From contig NZ_FOTR01000004.1 of the NCBI RefSeq assembly GCF_900114645.1, positions 333,376 to 397,375 on the forward strand: a DNA stretch of 64,000 nucleotides, written 5' to 3'. Below the pieces are notes generated by a model. That model was not told the DNA's origin, did no database searches, and saw only the letters and a list, made by a program, of their open reading frames with translations. This DNA comes from Gracilibacillus orientalis (GTDB lineage Bacteria > Bacillota > Bacilli > Bacillales > Amphibacillaceae). Of the stretch, positions 35,829 to 44,408 are shown piece after piece. Both the position numbers and the translations under genes were made by a program. The first letter of the stretch is position 1. Each line of letters begins with the position of its first letter.

Positions 35829-36425
35829 TTACCCCATCTCATCGTCCAACATTTTATAATCATCTTCAGTAATTGGCCGAATTGCCTTCGTTACCCCTGT
35901 TTTGTCCAATGCTTCTACTAAATAATAAGCAAACACACCTGTAATCAATATCGATCCTATTAATCTGGCAGTTATCAATAATGTGAGATTCCAAACGGCT
36001 AATGAATCGATATATCCATAAAAAACATCTAATATAAGAGATCCTACTGCTGCTCCTACTGCTGCCAAACAGGTAACATACAGACGATAACTTTTGTACC
36101 GATACATGGCAAAAATCAGTTCACAACCTAACCCTTGTACAAGGCCATATAACAGTAGAGATATGCCCCATTGACCACCAAATAAAAATTCCCCCTGAGC
36201 AGCGGCAAGTTCTGCCAATATAGCTACACCTGGCTTTCGAATAATAAGAAAAGCAACCGTCGCAGCCATGAACCACATTCCATAAATTAATTGATCCACA
36301 TGTAAGCCAAACACTCCTACAATGCTGGATAATGGACCCCAAAGTTTATAAATCACACTAAAAATAAAGGCAATAACAATAGTAATTAAAATATCAGTTA
36401 ATGTTAATGATTTCTTCATGTACAT
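35829..36425 (-). CDS. ykoE: ECF transporter S component for thiamine or HMP (YkoE-like)
   Basis: A 198-residue, six-helix substrate-binding membrane protein with IYGMWFMAATVAFLIIRKPG, GGQWGISLLLYGLVQGLG and ELIFAMYRYKSY, characteristic of YkoE. It is the first gene after the TPP riboswitch, so substrate assignment rests on regulation and family. RBS AAGGAG; ATG 36425 (4-base spacing) and ATG 36419 (10-base spacing) are both possible. Hydroxymethylpyrimidine is the substrate usually proposed for YkoEDC. Confidence 0.9.
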   Translation of the reverse strand: MYMKKSLTLTDILITIVIAFIFSVIYKLWGPLSSIVGVFGLHVDQLIYGMWFMAATVAFLIIRKPGVAILAELAAAQGEFLFGGQWGISLLLYGLVQGLGCELIFAMYRYKSYRLYVTCLAAVGAAVGSLILDVFYGYIDSLAVWNLTLLITARLIGSILITGVFAYYLVEALDKTGVTKAIRPITEDDYKMLDDEMG

Positions 36426-36515
36426 ACATCTCCTTTTAAATTATGAATAAGTACTGATCTAGGATTACATATTCTACGCAGCCATCTGCGTTATGACGAA
36501 CCTCCCTTTGAACAC

Positions 36516-36555
36516 AAAAAGCCACTATCCATACATACGTAGAGATAGTGGCTAT
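36516..36555 (-). terminator. Riboswitch-controlled terminator upstream of ykoE
   Basis: On the minus strand AGCCACTAT (36553-36545 region) pairs with ATAGTGGCT (36528-36520) and is followed by a T-run (36520-36516). The AGTGGCT at the 3' end of the TPP aptamer can compete for the same sequence, giving the usual ON/OFF switch. Confidence 0.8.
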
Positions 36556-36587
36556 ACTTATCCATATAAAAGTATTGCTATATTAGA

Positions 36588-36687
36588 TACTAGCCACTTC
36601 CCTACGCTGGTATTATCCAGATCAGGTTCTAAGGGTCTTAAAGTCTTACTTTAATCTCAGTCTTTAAAAGACACCCCTAGTGGAATG
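36588..36687 (-). ncRNA. TPP (thi-box) riboswitch
   Basis: The minus strand shows ACTAGGGGTGTC, CTGAGAT, ACCCTTAGAACCTGATCTGG and ATAATACCAGCGTAGGGA in the right order. These are the hallmark conserved segments of the thiamine pyrophosphate aptamer. It precedes ykoEDC and an intrinsic terminator, so TPP should switch the operon off. Confidence 0.96.
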
Positions 36688-36712
36688 TGTTTATAATATT
36701 TAATTTGACTTC

Positions 36713-36740
36713 ATCATATCAAAGTTATCGATATTGTCAA
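36713..36740 (-). promoter_or_regulatory. Promoter of the TPP riboswitch-ykoEDC operon
   Basis: Minus strand TTGACA (36740-36735) and TATGAT (36718-36713), 16 bases apart, lie about 30 bases before the aptamer. Confidence 0.8.
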
Positions 36741-36762
36741 GAAATTATTTTAACAAATCTGA

Positions 36763-36791
36763 TTGCGCTAATTGATATTTTTTGTTATAGT
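36763..36791 (+). promoter_or_regulatory. Promoter of the lysine riboswitch-dapA unit
   Basis: TTGCGC (36763-36768) and TATAGT (36786-36791), 17 bases apart, lie about 50 bases before the L-box and back to back with the TPP operon promoter. Confidence 0.6.
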
Positions 36792-36840
36792 TAATTACAA
36801 TGAAAAACAATTAAATATTTTACTTCAATTTTTATTGAAG

Positions 36841-37022
36841 TGAGAATAGAGGTGCAAAGACCATTAGTACATAGTCGAAGGCTGATGTAGCCAGTGAAGA
36901 CAATGGAAAGGGGAATTTGCCGAAGTAATCTAAGGATAACATCAACTTATATTACTGGTCCTTCATTGAATAAATGCAGGGCTGTCATATAGTGACGAAC
37001 TATATGGAGGGCTATCTCACGC
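36841..37022 (+). ncRNA. Lysine riboswitch (L-box)
   Basis: GAGGTGC, AAGGGGAATTTGCCGAAG, CATTGAATAAATGCAGGGCTGTC and TATGGAGGGCTATCTC match the conserved parts of the B. subtilis lysC leader in order and spacing. It precedes dapA and a strong terminator, so lysine should stop transcription. Confidence 0.94.
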
Positions 37023-37042
37023 ATCGAATCCAATGTAAATCC

Positions 37043-37081
37043 AAGATGCAACAGTGAACCCTCATTGTTGCATCTTTTTTT
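37043..37081 (+). terminator. Lysine-riboswitch terminator
   Basis: AAGATGCAAC (37043-37052) pairs with GTTGCATCTT (37067-37076), followed by a T-run, 80 bases before dapA. Confidence 0.9.
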
Positions 37082-37158
37082 ATTGGTGATGGAGATACCC
37101 TCTATTCAATGGAAAATAGCTAAATTGTTTTAAATCTTTGAATAGAGGTGGATGTATC

Positions 37159-38049
37159 ATGAACTTTGGACGTGTATTAACAGCAATGGTAACTCCTTTC
37201 AATCAAAATGGAGATATTGATTATGGAAAAACAGAACGATTAATAAGCTACTTACTGCAAAATGGAACAGATGCATTAGTTATAACAGGGACAACTGGTG
37301 AATCTCCGACATTATCAAAAGAAGAAAAAATATCCCTGATAAAATTCACCGTTAAAGTAGTTAATGGTCGAGTACCAGTTATTGCTGGAACCGGGTCAAA
37401 CAACACTCGTGAATCTATCGAGTTGACGAAAAAAGCGGAAACAATTGGTGTAGATGCCATTATGCTTGTGGCGCCTTATTATAACAAACCTTCACAGGAA
37501 GGCTTATATCAACACTTTGAAGTCATTGCGGCTTCTACTACTCTACCTGTGATGTTATATAATATTCCAGGAAGAACGAGTATTAATGTTAATCCTGACA
37601 CGATTATTCAACTTTCTAAAATTGATAATATTGTGTCTGTGAAAGAAGCTAGTGGTAATCTCGATGCGATGACTAAAATTATCCGAGAAACTGATCAGGA
37701 CTTTTCTTTATATAGCGGCGATGATAATTTAACACTGCCGGCTGTTGCGATTGGAGCAAATGGAATTGTCTCTGTTTCTTCTCATATTATCGGAAACGAA
37801 ATGAACGAAATGATTGCTGCTTGTCAACACGGTGATATGTTGCGAGCACAAGAATTACATCATTTCTTGCTACCCATTATGCATGCTATGTTTATGGCAC
37901 CAAGTCCAACTCCAGTGAAAACTGCTTTAGGCATAAACGGTATTGATGTCGGAGGAGTTCGTTTACCGTTAATACCATTAAATGATGAAGAAATGCAATG
38001 GTTAAGACACCAGTTATATTTCCTACAAGAAAATTATTATGCTGGATAA
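37159..38049 (+). CDS. dapA: 4-hydroxy-tetrahydrodipicolinate synthase
   Basis: Condenses pyruvate with aspartate semialdehyde in lysine, diaminopimelate and dipicolinate synthesis. The 296-residue TIM barrel has GTTGESPTL (residues 44-52), the catalytic Tyr in YNIPGRTS (Y134) and the Schiff-base K162 in VKEASGN. ATG 37159 follows GAGGTGGATG; the frame from 37138 is unsupported. It is a single gene under a lysine riboswitch and ends at a strong terminator. It may be one of several dapA copies, as is common in Bacillaceae. Confidence 0.95.
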   Translation: MNFGRVLTAMVTPFNQNGDIDYGKTERLISYLLQNGTDALVITGTTGESPTLSKEEKISLIKFTVKVVNGRVPVIAGTGSNNTRESIELTKKAETIGVDAIMLVAPYYNKPSQEGLYQHFEVIAASTTLPVMLYNIPGRTSINVNPDTIIQLSKIDNIVSVKEASGNLDAMTKIIRETDQDFSLYSGDDNLTLPAVAIGANGIVSVSSHIIGNEMNEMIAACQHGDMLRAQELHHFLLPIMHAMFMAPSPTPVKTALGINGIDVGGVRLPLIPLNDEEMQWLRHQLYFLQENYYAG

Positions 38050-38052
38050 TAT

Positions 38053-38092
38053 AAAACCGCAGTTCACTGCTAAAGCGAGCTGCGGTTTTTGT
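38053..38092 (+). terminator. dapA terminator
   Basis: AAAACCGCAG and CTGCGGTTTT pair around a short loop and are followed by a T-rich tract. Confidence 0.85.
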
Positions 38093-38222
38093 TTCTGTAC
38101 AAATTCAGTGAATGATTCATCATCACTCATGAGTAATATTTCTATAAGAAAGTCATACTATAACTTTATCGATTTTGCTATACTATTCCTACCTACTATT
38201 ATTTGAGAATGGAGCGTATATC

Positions 38223-38660
38223 ATGAAAATATATGTAGATGCTGATGCTTGTCCTGTAACAGATATTATTATCGAAGAAGCCAAAACCTATCAAATCGAT
38301 GTGATAGTAGTAAAAAGCTACAGTCATTTTTCGATAAAAGAAACACCTGAACATGTAACAGTAAAATATGTAGATGACGGTGCTGATGCAGTTGACTATC
38401 GGATCGTGGAAATGGTAATGCCTAATGATCTCGTGATCACCCAGGATTACGGGCTTGCAGCAATTTGTTTAGAGAAAGATTGCCATGTTATGCATCATGT
38501 TGGTTTTATTTATTCAAAAGAAAAAATTAACCAAATGTTACAGGAACGGCATGTGAATGCTAAGGCCAGAAAAGCAGGCGTACGAACAAAAGGACCGAAA
38601 AAATTTACAGAAGACCAAAAAAATAGCTTCCGTTTGAAACTACGAAAGCTATTGGAATAA
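38223..38660 (+). CDS. yqxD: YaiI/YqxD family (UPF0178) protein
   Basis: A 145-residue PIN-like protein: KIYVDADACPVTDIIIEEA, YVDDGADAVDYRIVEMV, DLVITQDYGLAAICLEK and a C-terminal RKAGVRTKGPKKFTEDQ. The motifs are those of the conserved DUF188 family, whose role is unknown; the acidic residues suggest a metal-dependent nuclease fold. ATG 38223 follows GGAGCG. In B. subtilis yqxD lies next to dnaG, but here it stands after dapA, so no operon inference is possible. Confidence 0.88.
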   Translation: MKIYVDADACPVTDIIIEEAKTYQIDVIVVKSYSHFSIKETPEHVTVKYVDDGADAVDYRIVEMVMPNDLVITQDYGLAAICLEKDCHVMHHVGFIYSKEKINQMLQERHVNAKARKAGVRTKGPKKFTEDQKNSFRLKLRKLLE

Positions 38661-38662
38661 TA

Positions 38663-38812
38663 TTAATTTGCTTTTTCCTCATCTTCAATGATTTCAGCAA
38701 TTTTGCTAATTTGCCAGCGTTTTGCTGTTTCATCATTGATTTCATAAATTTTACCAGCTCGCAATAATTCTTTGTTATAGGTGGATTGTACGAGCATTTT
38801 TATTTTTGCCAT
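38663..38812 (-). CDS. Small 49-residue protein coupled to the esterase gene
   Basis: ATG 38812 shares its A with the TAA stop of the upstream esterase gene (TAATG overlap), with GAGGAAG upstream acting as binding site. The product (MAKIKMLVQSTYNKELLRAG, then YEINDETAKRWQISKIAEII, then an acidic tail) looks like the small SH3-like proteins with a 'G-x-x-Y-E-I' turn that are common in phages and Bacillaceae. Codon use is like the neighbours. Family not recognised; function unknown. Confidence 0.6.
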   Translation of the reverse strand: MAKIKMLVQSTYNKELLRAGKIYEINDETAKRWQISKIAEIIEDEEKAN

Positions 38813-39591
38813 TAGTCTTCCTCACTTTCTGTTATAAATGCCGTTAACCAGCGTATGCAAGCATTTTTCCAATCCATTGTATTAGGATGCTCCTCAGCTA
38901 GACCTAGACCATGTCTGCCATCTTGATAAATATGTAATTCATAAGGAATATGACACCTTTGCAATGCTTCTGTATATTTTAAACTATTAAGCGATAATAC
39001 TGATTGATCATTTGCGGTAGACCAGATAAACGTTGGTGGTGTATCTTCATGTACAATTTTCTCACATGAATATTGGTCAATCAATTGCTGGTTTGGATTT
39101 TTACCAAGTAAATTTGCTTTGCTTCCTTCATGTGTAAATTCTCCCATTGTAATCACTGGATAACAAAGAATTTGAAAATCTGGTCTTGAGGAGTAACCAC
39201 CTGATTCGGTGTAATGATTACTCACCACAGCAGCAAGGTGCCCACCTGCCGAAAATCCTAACACGCCTACTTTATTTTGATCGTTCATACTCCAATCCTT
39301 TTTCTTCTTTTTAATTAATTGGATTGCCTGTTGTGCTTGTGCAATGGTTTCTTGTTTTGATATCGGTGCAACCTGGTACCTTAAAACACAGGCATGAATG
39401 CCATTCTGATTGAGCCATTTTGCTACAGGTTCCCCCTCATGATAAGCACGGTGACCATACCCACCTCCTGGTATAACTAATATGATTGGTGCTACCTGCT
39501 TATCTGGTATTAAATACGGTGTAATACTTGGCACGTCTTGATGTAAAGACTGATCTTCCCAATTCACGTAATTTTCTTCGATTATTTTCAA
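38812..39591 (-). CDS. Alpha/beta hydrolase (acetyl-esterase-like)
   Basis: A 259-residue esterase of the BD-FAE/acetyl esterase group. The oxyanion loop is VIPGGGYGHRAYHEGEP, the nucleophile Ser lies in GFSAGGHLA, Asp lies in the SLNSLKYTEAL region and His in DGRHGLG. Relatives deacetylate sugars or xylan fragments. TTG 39591 is preferred because AAAGGTGG precedes it; GTG 39603 is inside that site. Cytoplasmic, with no signal peptide. It could release acetyl groups from imported oligosaccharides, but no sugar gene is adjacent. Confidence 0.82.
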   Translation of the reverse strand: MKIIEENYVNWEDQSLHQDVPSITPYLIPDKQVAPIILVIPGGGYGHRAYHEGEPVAKWLNQNGIHACVLRYQVAPISKQETIAQAQQAIQLIKKKKKDWSMNDQNKVGVLGFSAGGHLAAVVSNHYTESGGYSSRPDFQILCYPVITMGEFTHEGSKANLLGKNPNQQLIDQYSCEKIVHEDTPPTFIWSTANDQSVLSLNSLKYTEALQRCHIPYELHIYQDGRHGLGLAEEHPNTMDWKNACIRWLTAFITESEED

Positions 39592-39713
39592 TGAACTAAC
39601 CACCTTTTATAAATTATTTTACCAAAAATAGGTGAATATCCTATCCCCATTTGTAATTGGTGCATAGGCTACTATCAAGTGATGAAAGTTTACAGAAGGA
39701 AGGGGAATGCTTT

Positions 39714-39980
39714 ATGCATCATCACCGCTATCAGATGGCACCTCAACAGTTGCGCCATACACAACTACCACATCCACAAGAAAGGTTTTTCGGACCTATA
39801 GGGCCATTAGGGGCAGGTTTATTAGGTTTTGGGCTTGGTTATTTAGGAAGCGAAATCGCAGGTGGTCCTCCAGGGCCATACCCATATCCACCCTACCCAC
39901 CATATTACGATCATCCACCGTACGGTCCACCGTTTCCACCAGGACCATATGGACCAGGGCCGTATTATGGACCATTCTAA
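39714..39980 (+). CDS. Pro/Gly/Tyr-rich small protein
   Basis: An 88-residue low-complexity protein. It has an N-terminal His/Gln-rich part, a glycine-rich hydrophobic segment (GPLGAGLLGFGLGYLGSEIA), then repeats of PYPPYPPYY, PPYGPP and PGPYGPGPYYGP. ATG 39714 follows GAAGGAAGGGG. Similar proteins in spore formers include coat or surface components, but no specific family is claimed. A real gene is supported by the strong binding site and biased codon positions; another frame is open as a by-product of the repeats. Confidence 0.6.
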   Translation: MHHHRYQMAPQQLRHTQLPHPQERFFGPIGPLGAGLLGFGLGYLGSEIAGGPPGPYPYPPYPPYYDHPPYGPPFPPGPYGPGPYYGPF

Positions 39981-40071
39981 GTGTTTACAGTAAACTAGAC
40001 CAGCTAGGTACTTTTCATTGATATGGTTTATGCTTAAAACTTGGCAATAGTATAAAATGCCAGCTTATAAC

Positions 40072-40101
40072 AAAGAGATCAGTTTCTACTGATCTCTTTT
40101 A
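40072..40101. terminator. Terminator after the Pro/Gly/Tyr-rich gene
   Basis: A perfect 12-bp stem AAAGAGATCAGT (40072-40083) with ACTGATCTCTTT (40088-40099), followed by T residues. Confidence 0.85.
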
Positions 40102-40186
40102 GTATTTAGTGATTAAACGTTTTTTAAGCTTTTTGAATGAATTGAACACCCTTCATACTTTGGAGAATTAAATAAATCCTCGTGCA

Positions 40187-41101
40187 TTAGAATAAGTGCA
40201 TACTTAAATATCTTTCTCCTGTATCAGGAGCAATACAGACTATCTTTTTACCTGCACCTAATTTTTTTGCTACTTGGATGGTAGCAAAAACGGCCGCTCC
40301 TGCAGATGGACCAACAAAAAGTCCTTCTTCTACTGCTAGACGTTTAAATGTGTTAATCGCGTCATCATCAGCGATTTGGATAATTTCATCGTAAATAGAA
40401 GTATTTAAAATATCTGGAACAAAACCAGGGCTTGTGCCAACTAGCTTGTGTTTACCCGGTTTACCACCAGATAATACAGGTGAACCTTTTGGCTCCACTA
40501 CAGCTATATGTAGATCCGGAAGTTGTTGTCTTAGTACTTCACCAGTACCTGTAATAGTCCCCCCAGTTCCGGCAGTTGCGACAAAGCCATCCAAATCATG
40601 ATTCATTTGCTCTAATATTTCAAGAGCTGTTGTTTTCCGATGAATATCTGCATTGGCGTTATTTTCAAATTGTTGCGGCATAAAGCTATTTGGTAATTCT
40701 TTGACTAATTCTTCTGCTTTTCTAATTGCTCCAGGCATTTTTTCTGCACTTGGCGTCAGAACCACTTTTGCACCATATGCTTTCAAAATATTAATACGTT
40801 CCTGTGTCATGTTATCCGGCATCACCAAAATTGCTTGATAACCTTTGGCGGCACAAATCTGCGCAAGTCCGATACCGGTATTTCCACTTGTTGGCTCAAT
40901 AATAGTGGAATCTTCTTTCAACAAACCTGCCTTCTCCGCTTCTACAATCATATTAAATGCGGCACGGTCTTTCACACTCTTTGAAGGATTAAACATTTCT
41001 AACTTCACATAAATATCTGCAGCACCCTCAGGTACAATACGATTTAATTTAACTAAAGGAGTATTTCCAATTAACTCCGTCATATTCTGATAAACTCTCA
41101 T
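40187..41101 (-). CDS. cysK: Cysteine synthase (O-acetylserine sulfhydrylase family)
   Basis: A 304-residue PLP enzyme. The Schiff-base K44 lies in NPSKSVKDRAAFNM, the substrate loop is PTSGNTGIGLA, the PLP phosphate loop is TAGTGGTITGTGE, and the C-terminal VGPSAGAAVFA binds the cofactor. GTSPGFVPDIL replaces the GIGAGFIP of classical CysK, so a CysM-like or homologous sulfhydrylase is possible. ATG 41101 follows GGAAGGGG; the frame extends 23 codons further without support. Confidence 0.87.
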   Translation of the reverse strand: MRVYQNMTELIGNTPLVKLNRIVPEGAADIYVKLEMFNPSKSVKDRAAFNMIVEAEKAGLLKEDSTIIEPTSGNTGIGLAQICAAKGYQAILVMPDNMTQERINILKAYGAKVVLTPSAEKMPGAIRKAEELVKELPNSFMPQQFENNANADIHRKTTALEILEQMNHDLDGFVATAGTGGTITGTGEVLRQQLPDLHIAVVEPKGSPVLSGGKPGKHKLVGTSPGFVPDILNTSIYDEIIQIADDDAINTFKRLAVEEGLFVGPSAGAAVFATIQVAKKLGAGKKIVCIAPDTGERYLSMHLF

Positions 41102-41250
41102 CTGCCTACCCCTTCCTGCAACATCTCTCTCTATCATATCATAGCAACCCCCTATAAACACAACTATCAACCTAAATCAGTTGGGGGTAAAGGGATAAGA
41201 TATCGTTATCTCTTGCGAAGAAACGCAACTCGTAAGAAAAGCGCAAAGCG

Positions 41251-41385
41251 CCCGTTTAGAAACGTAGTGACTGGAGCGAATCAACTGAGATAAAGGAATC
41301 ACGGTGAGTTTACGAACCGATGATGACTTATCGTAGGGTGATTCGTGAAGTCGCCTAGTTTTTGGCGCTTGGAGCTAGACATCTC
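41251..41385 (+). repeat. Palindromic dispersed element, copy 2
   Basis: Starts AAAAGCGCAAAGCGCCCG and ends TTTTTGGCGCTTGGAGC, complementary ends of an imperfect palindrome. The internal blocks TTAGAAACGTAGTGACTGG and GATGACTTATCG are shared with the copy at 3087-3232. It fills the gap between cysK and lutC. No gene is seen in it. Confidence 0.7.
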
Positions 41386-41438
41386 CGTTTATACTTTCTT
41401 GCATTATCAAAAAAAGCTAAAGAAAATTTCTTAAGCTT

Positions 41439-42143
41439 TTATAGGTCGTCTACAACAATATAGGCAGCATGGATTGGACCGTGTACACCGACTACAAGGT
41501 TCATTTCGATATCGGCACTATTACTTGGCCCCGTAATAAAGTTGATACAAGATGCAATATCTTCACCTTTTTCCACTTGCGCATGTATATAATCGGTTGC
41601 CTGGGTCATTCTTTTTACGATCGTTGACTTCGGAATAATTGCTATATAATTGGCAGGTAAAAGACTGACAGAACGTCCTTGCCCTTTATCATTTAATAAA
41701 ACAACGGTTCCTGATTCTGCTAACGTGATATCACTAAATGTAATCCCCACATCTGCTTTTTCTGCTATTTTGATTGATCCTTCTCGGTCAGTGCGGTCCC
41801 ACTTAAAGGCATTTAAACTTGTTATATAATCTTCTATTTTCGCGTTTTCAAATCTGGGATCATCTGAATAAACAACTGTCTCTGATTCATATTCCTTCAT
41901 CACACTTGTTATCGTTTCAGATAAATCTTGCAATGTTGTTTGGTAAAAATCAGTATGAATTTCTTTACACTGTTCTCGCAAAACAGTGATTAATTGATCC
42001 CGGTCATATCCTTCTAACACCTTTTTCTGTGGTTCAGTCGTCCATGCTGGTTTTTCAACTGGTTTGTCAGAAGAAATACCTCCAATTTTTGCTCTAATAT
42101 TGGCTAAAAAGGCTTCACGATTTATAATATTACCTTTTGGCAT
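41439..42143 (-). CDS. lutC: L-lactate utilisation protein LutC
   Basis: A 234-residue LUD-domain protein, third component of the LutABC L-lactate oxidising complex. It shows [38 protein letters not shown] and the C-terminal [25 protein letters not shown] 42143 follows CGAGGTGAAA. It overlaps the end of lutB by 14 bases. With LutA and LutB it converts L-lactate to pyruvate, which fits its place behind the rhamnose genes. Confidence 0.94.
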   Translation of the reverse strand: MPKGNIINREAFLANIRAKIGGISSDKPVEKPAWTTEPQKKVLEGYDRDQLITVLREQCKEIHTDFYQTTLQDLSETITSVMKEYESETVVYSDDPRFENAKIEDYITSLNAFKWDRTDREGSIKIAEKADVGITFSDITLAESGTVVLLNDKGQGRSVSLLPANYIAIIPKSTIVKRMTQATDYIHAQVEKGEDIASCINFITGPSNSADIEMNLVVGVHGPIHAAYIVVDDL

Positions 42144-43569
42144 TTTTTTCACCTCGTTTCTCGCGACTGTTAAACCAATCACGAAAACGTTCATTTGCAG
42201 GCTGAGGAAAATCCCTAGCATGTGTCCAATGTTTTAATGGGCCAGGACCTTTGGAAATCAGCTTATTTTTTGCAAATGGCGTCGTTAAAAAGGGGGCCAT
42301 TTTCGTTGCGGTTCGATAGAGATTAGCCGAATTTACTAGCTGTTCAAATCCTCGCATCACCACACGCTCTGACAATGGTGATTTTTTCTCATCTTCGACA
42401 ATTTTCCTTCTGTGCATAATCAATTGTTCATGAAGTGGTATTTTTACTGGACAAACCTCCGTACAGGCTCCACATAATGAAGAGGCATAAGGTAATTCTT
42501 GGTATTCTTCATAGTCCGATAACAAGGGGGATAGTACCGCACCGATCGGACCTGGATAAATGGAGCCATATGCATGCCCACCAACATGACGATAGACTGG
42601 ACATACATTAATACATGCCGCACAACGAATACAATGCAAAGCTTCTTGGAATTCTGTCCCTAAAATTTTTGATCTTCCATTATCAACAATGACTAGATGA
42701 AATTCTTCTGGTCCATCAGCTTCTTCTAGCTGTTTTGGGCCAGTTAAGGCTGTAATATAACTTGTTAATTTTTGACCAACTGCAGCTCTTGTTAACAAAC
42801 TAACAACGACGTCCAGTTCTTCCCATCCTGGTACAATTCTTTCCATTCCCATTACGGTGATCTGCGTTTTCGGTAGTGCTGAAACCATACGTGCATTACC
42901 TTCATTGGTGACCAAGGCAAATGACCCAGATTCTGCGACAGCAAAGTTACATCCTGTAATACCTAGGTCTGCTTCAGTAAATTCTTCACGTAATTTTTCA
43001 CGAGCAAATAACGCTAATTCTTCCGGTTTTTCTGATTTTAAATAATCCAATTTCTCATGGAATACTTCACGGATTTGCTCTTTATTTTTATGAAGGGCTG
43101 GTGCCACAATATGGGATGGTGGATCATGTTCATCGAGTTGCAAAATATATTCGCCTAAATCCGTTTCAATTACTTCACAGCCAATATCTTCTAAAGCTTC
43201 ATTCATTGAGATCTCTTCTGTTACCATGGATTTCGATTTGGCGATTTTTTTTGCATCTTTTTCTTTGGCTACTTTCTGAATATATTCATTTGCTTCTTCA
43301 CCAGTTTCTGCAAAAAAGACATGCCCGCCTAATTCGGCCACTTTTTCGCTTAACTGGTGTAAATAATAGTCTAAATGTTCAATCGTATGACCACGTATTT
43401 CTGATCCTAGTGTACGCCAATCTTCCCAATCACCTAATTCGTCAGCTGCCGTTGCACGTTTGTCCTGCAATCTTTCTTGCGCAGAGCGAACGGCTCCTCG
43501 CATAAAGTCATCATCTAATCCTTTTGTTACTCTTTTTTTAAAGTCTTTCTCTCCAATATGCATCGGCAT
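42130..43569 (-). CDS. lutB: L-lactate utilisation iron-sulfur protein LutB
   Basis: A 479-residue protein with an N-terminal LUD domain ([36 protein letters not shown]). Two [4Fe-4S] binding motifs follow near residues 315-375 ([15 protein letters not shown] and [13 protein letters not shown]), and the C-terminal DUF3390-like part matches other LutB proteins. It starts at the ATG sharing the A of the lutA TAA stop, and lutC overlaps its 3' end, so all three are translationally coupled. Confidence 0.95.
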   Translation of the reverse strand: MPMHIGEKDFKKRVTKGLDDDFMRGAVRSAQERLQDKRATAADELGDWEDWRTLGSEIRGHTIEHLDYYLHQLSEKVAELGGHVFFAETGEEANEYIQKVAKEKDAKKIAKSKSMVTEEISMNEALEDIGCEVIETDLGEYILQLDEHDPPSHIVAPALHKNKEQIREVFHEKLDYLKSEKPEELALFAREKLREEFTEADLGITGCNFAVAESGSFALVTNEGNARMVSALPKTQITVMGMERIVPGWEELDVVVSLLTRAAVGQKLTSYITALTGPKQLEEADGPEEFHLVIVDNGRSKILGTEFQEALHCIRCAACINVCPVYRHVGGHAYGSIYPGPIGAVLSPLLSDYEEYQELPYASSLCGACTEVCPVKIPLHEQLIMHRRKIVEDEKKSPLSERVVMRGFEQLVNSANLYRTATKMAPFLTTPFAKNKLISKGPGPLKHWTHARDFPQPANERFRDWFNSREKRGEKNAKR

Positions 43570-44294
43570 TATACGTCACCTCTGCTATTCAAAATTTCGG
43601 CGATATGCTTAACCTCTACCGGACTTTCATTTCGTGACAAACGTCCTCCAATATTCATCAGACAACTACCATCCGCTCCTAATAAAAGATTCGCCGAGGT
43701 TTCTTCAATATGTTCTACTTTTTCATCAACCATTTGTTCTGAAATGTCACTCATCTTAACTGAAAATGTACCACCAAATCCACAGCAATCATGACGATTT
43801 GGCAAATCAATCATTTGCAATCCGTTCACATTCTCAAGCAATCGAAATGGTGCTTCTTTTACACCTAATAGTCGAGTCATATGACATGATGTATGATACG
43901 TAGCTACTCCGTCATAACTTGCTCCTACATCTTCTACACCAAGAATATCGACGATAAATTGTGTTAATTCATATGTTTTCTCTTTCAATTCTATAGCTCT
44001 TTTTTGCCACTCAGAACCTTCTTCGAATAAGTGAACATATTCATGAATCATAAAGACACAAGAGCCTGAAATGCCTACGACATACTCTGCATGTTCAAAA
44101 GTTTCTACTAAATGTTTAGCTACCTCTAATGTTTCCTTATGATACCCACTATTATAAGCAGGTTGACCACAACATGTTTGCGCTTTCGGAAAATCGATCT
44201 CACAGCCGAGATGTTCCAATAACTCCACTGCAGCTTTACTGGCATTGACATAAAACATATCTCCTAAACATGTAACAAAAAATGATACTTTCAT
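43569..44294 (-). CDS. lutA: L-lactate utilisation CCG-domain protein LutA
   Basis: A 241-residue protein with two cysteine-rich CCG domains ([12 protein letters not shown] and [13 protein letters not shown]) of the heterodisulfide-reductase type, starting [17 protein letters not shown] 44294 follows AAAGGGGAG; the frame extends 35 codons upstream into the promoter region and is not LutA-like there. First gene of lutABC, 115 bases after rhaEW. Confidence 0.94.
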   Translation of the reverse strand: MKVSFFVTCLGDMFYVNASKAAVELLEHLGCEIDFPKAQTCCGQPAYNSGYHKETLEVAKHLVETFEHAEYVVGISGSCVFMIHEYVHLFEEGSEWQKRAIELKEKTYELTQFIVDILGVEDVGASYDGVATYHTSCHMTRLLGVKEAPFRLLENVNGLQMIDLPNRHDCCGFGGTFSVKMSDISEQMVDEKVEHIEETSANLLLGADGSCLMNIGGRLSRNESPVEVKHIAEILNSRGDV

Positions 44295-44350
44295 GTTTTT
44301 ACTCCCCTTTAGGAACATCGACATTGTTCTTTCTCTCATTCTATCATGTT

Positions 44351-44367
44351 TTCTACTCATAGTAGAA
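44351..44367. promoter_or_regulatory. Palindrome upstream of lutABC, candidate operator
   Basis: TTCTACT (44351-44357) and AGTAGAA (44361-44367) form a perfect 7-bp inverted repeat with a 3-base centre, about 60 bases before lutA. Confidence 0.4.
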
Positions 44368-44400
44368 TGGATAAACTCTCGTAACGAAAGTTTATCCATT
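44367..44400. terminator. Hairpin between rhaEW and lutA
   Basis: AATGGATAAACT (44367-44378) pairs with AGTTTATCCATT (44389-44400). No T-run follows on the minus strand, so it may attenuate or protect rather than fully terminate. Confidence 0.5.
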
Positions 44401-44408
44401 TTCTATAA

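Noticed and set aside
36841..37080. Small protein gene before dapA
   Set aside because: The segment matches the lysine riboswitch and its terminator, which explains the conservation.
43101..43505. 134-residue plus-strand frame opposite lutB
   Set aside because: Shadow of lutB; Leu/His-rich composition typical of antisense frames and no start signal.
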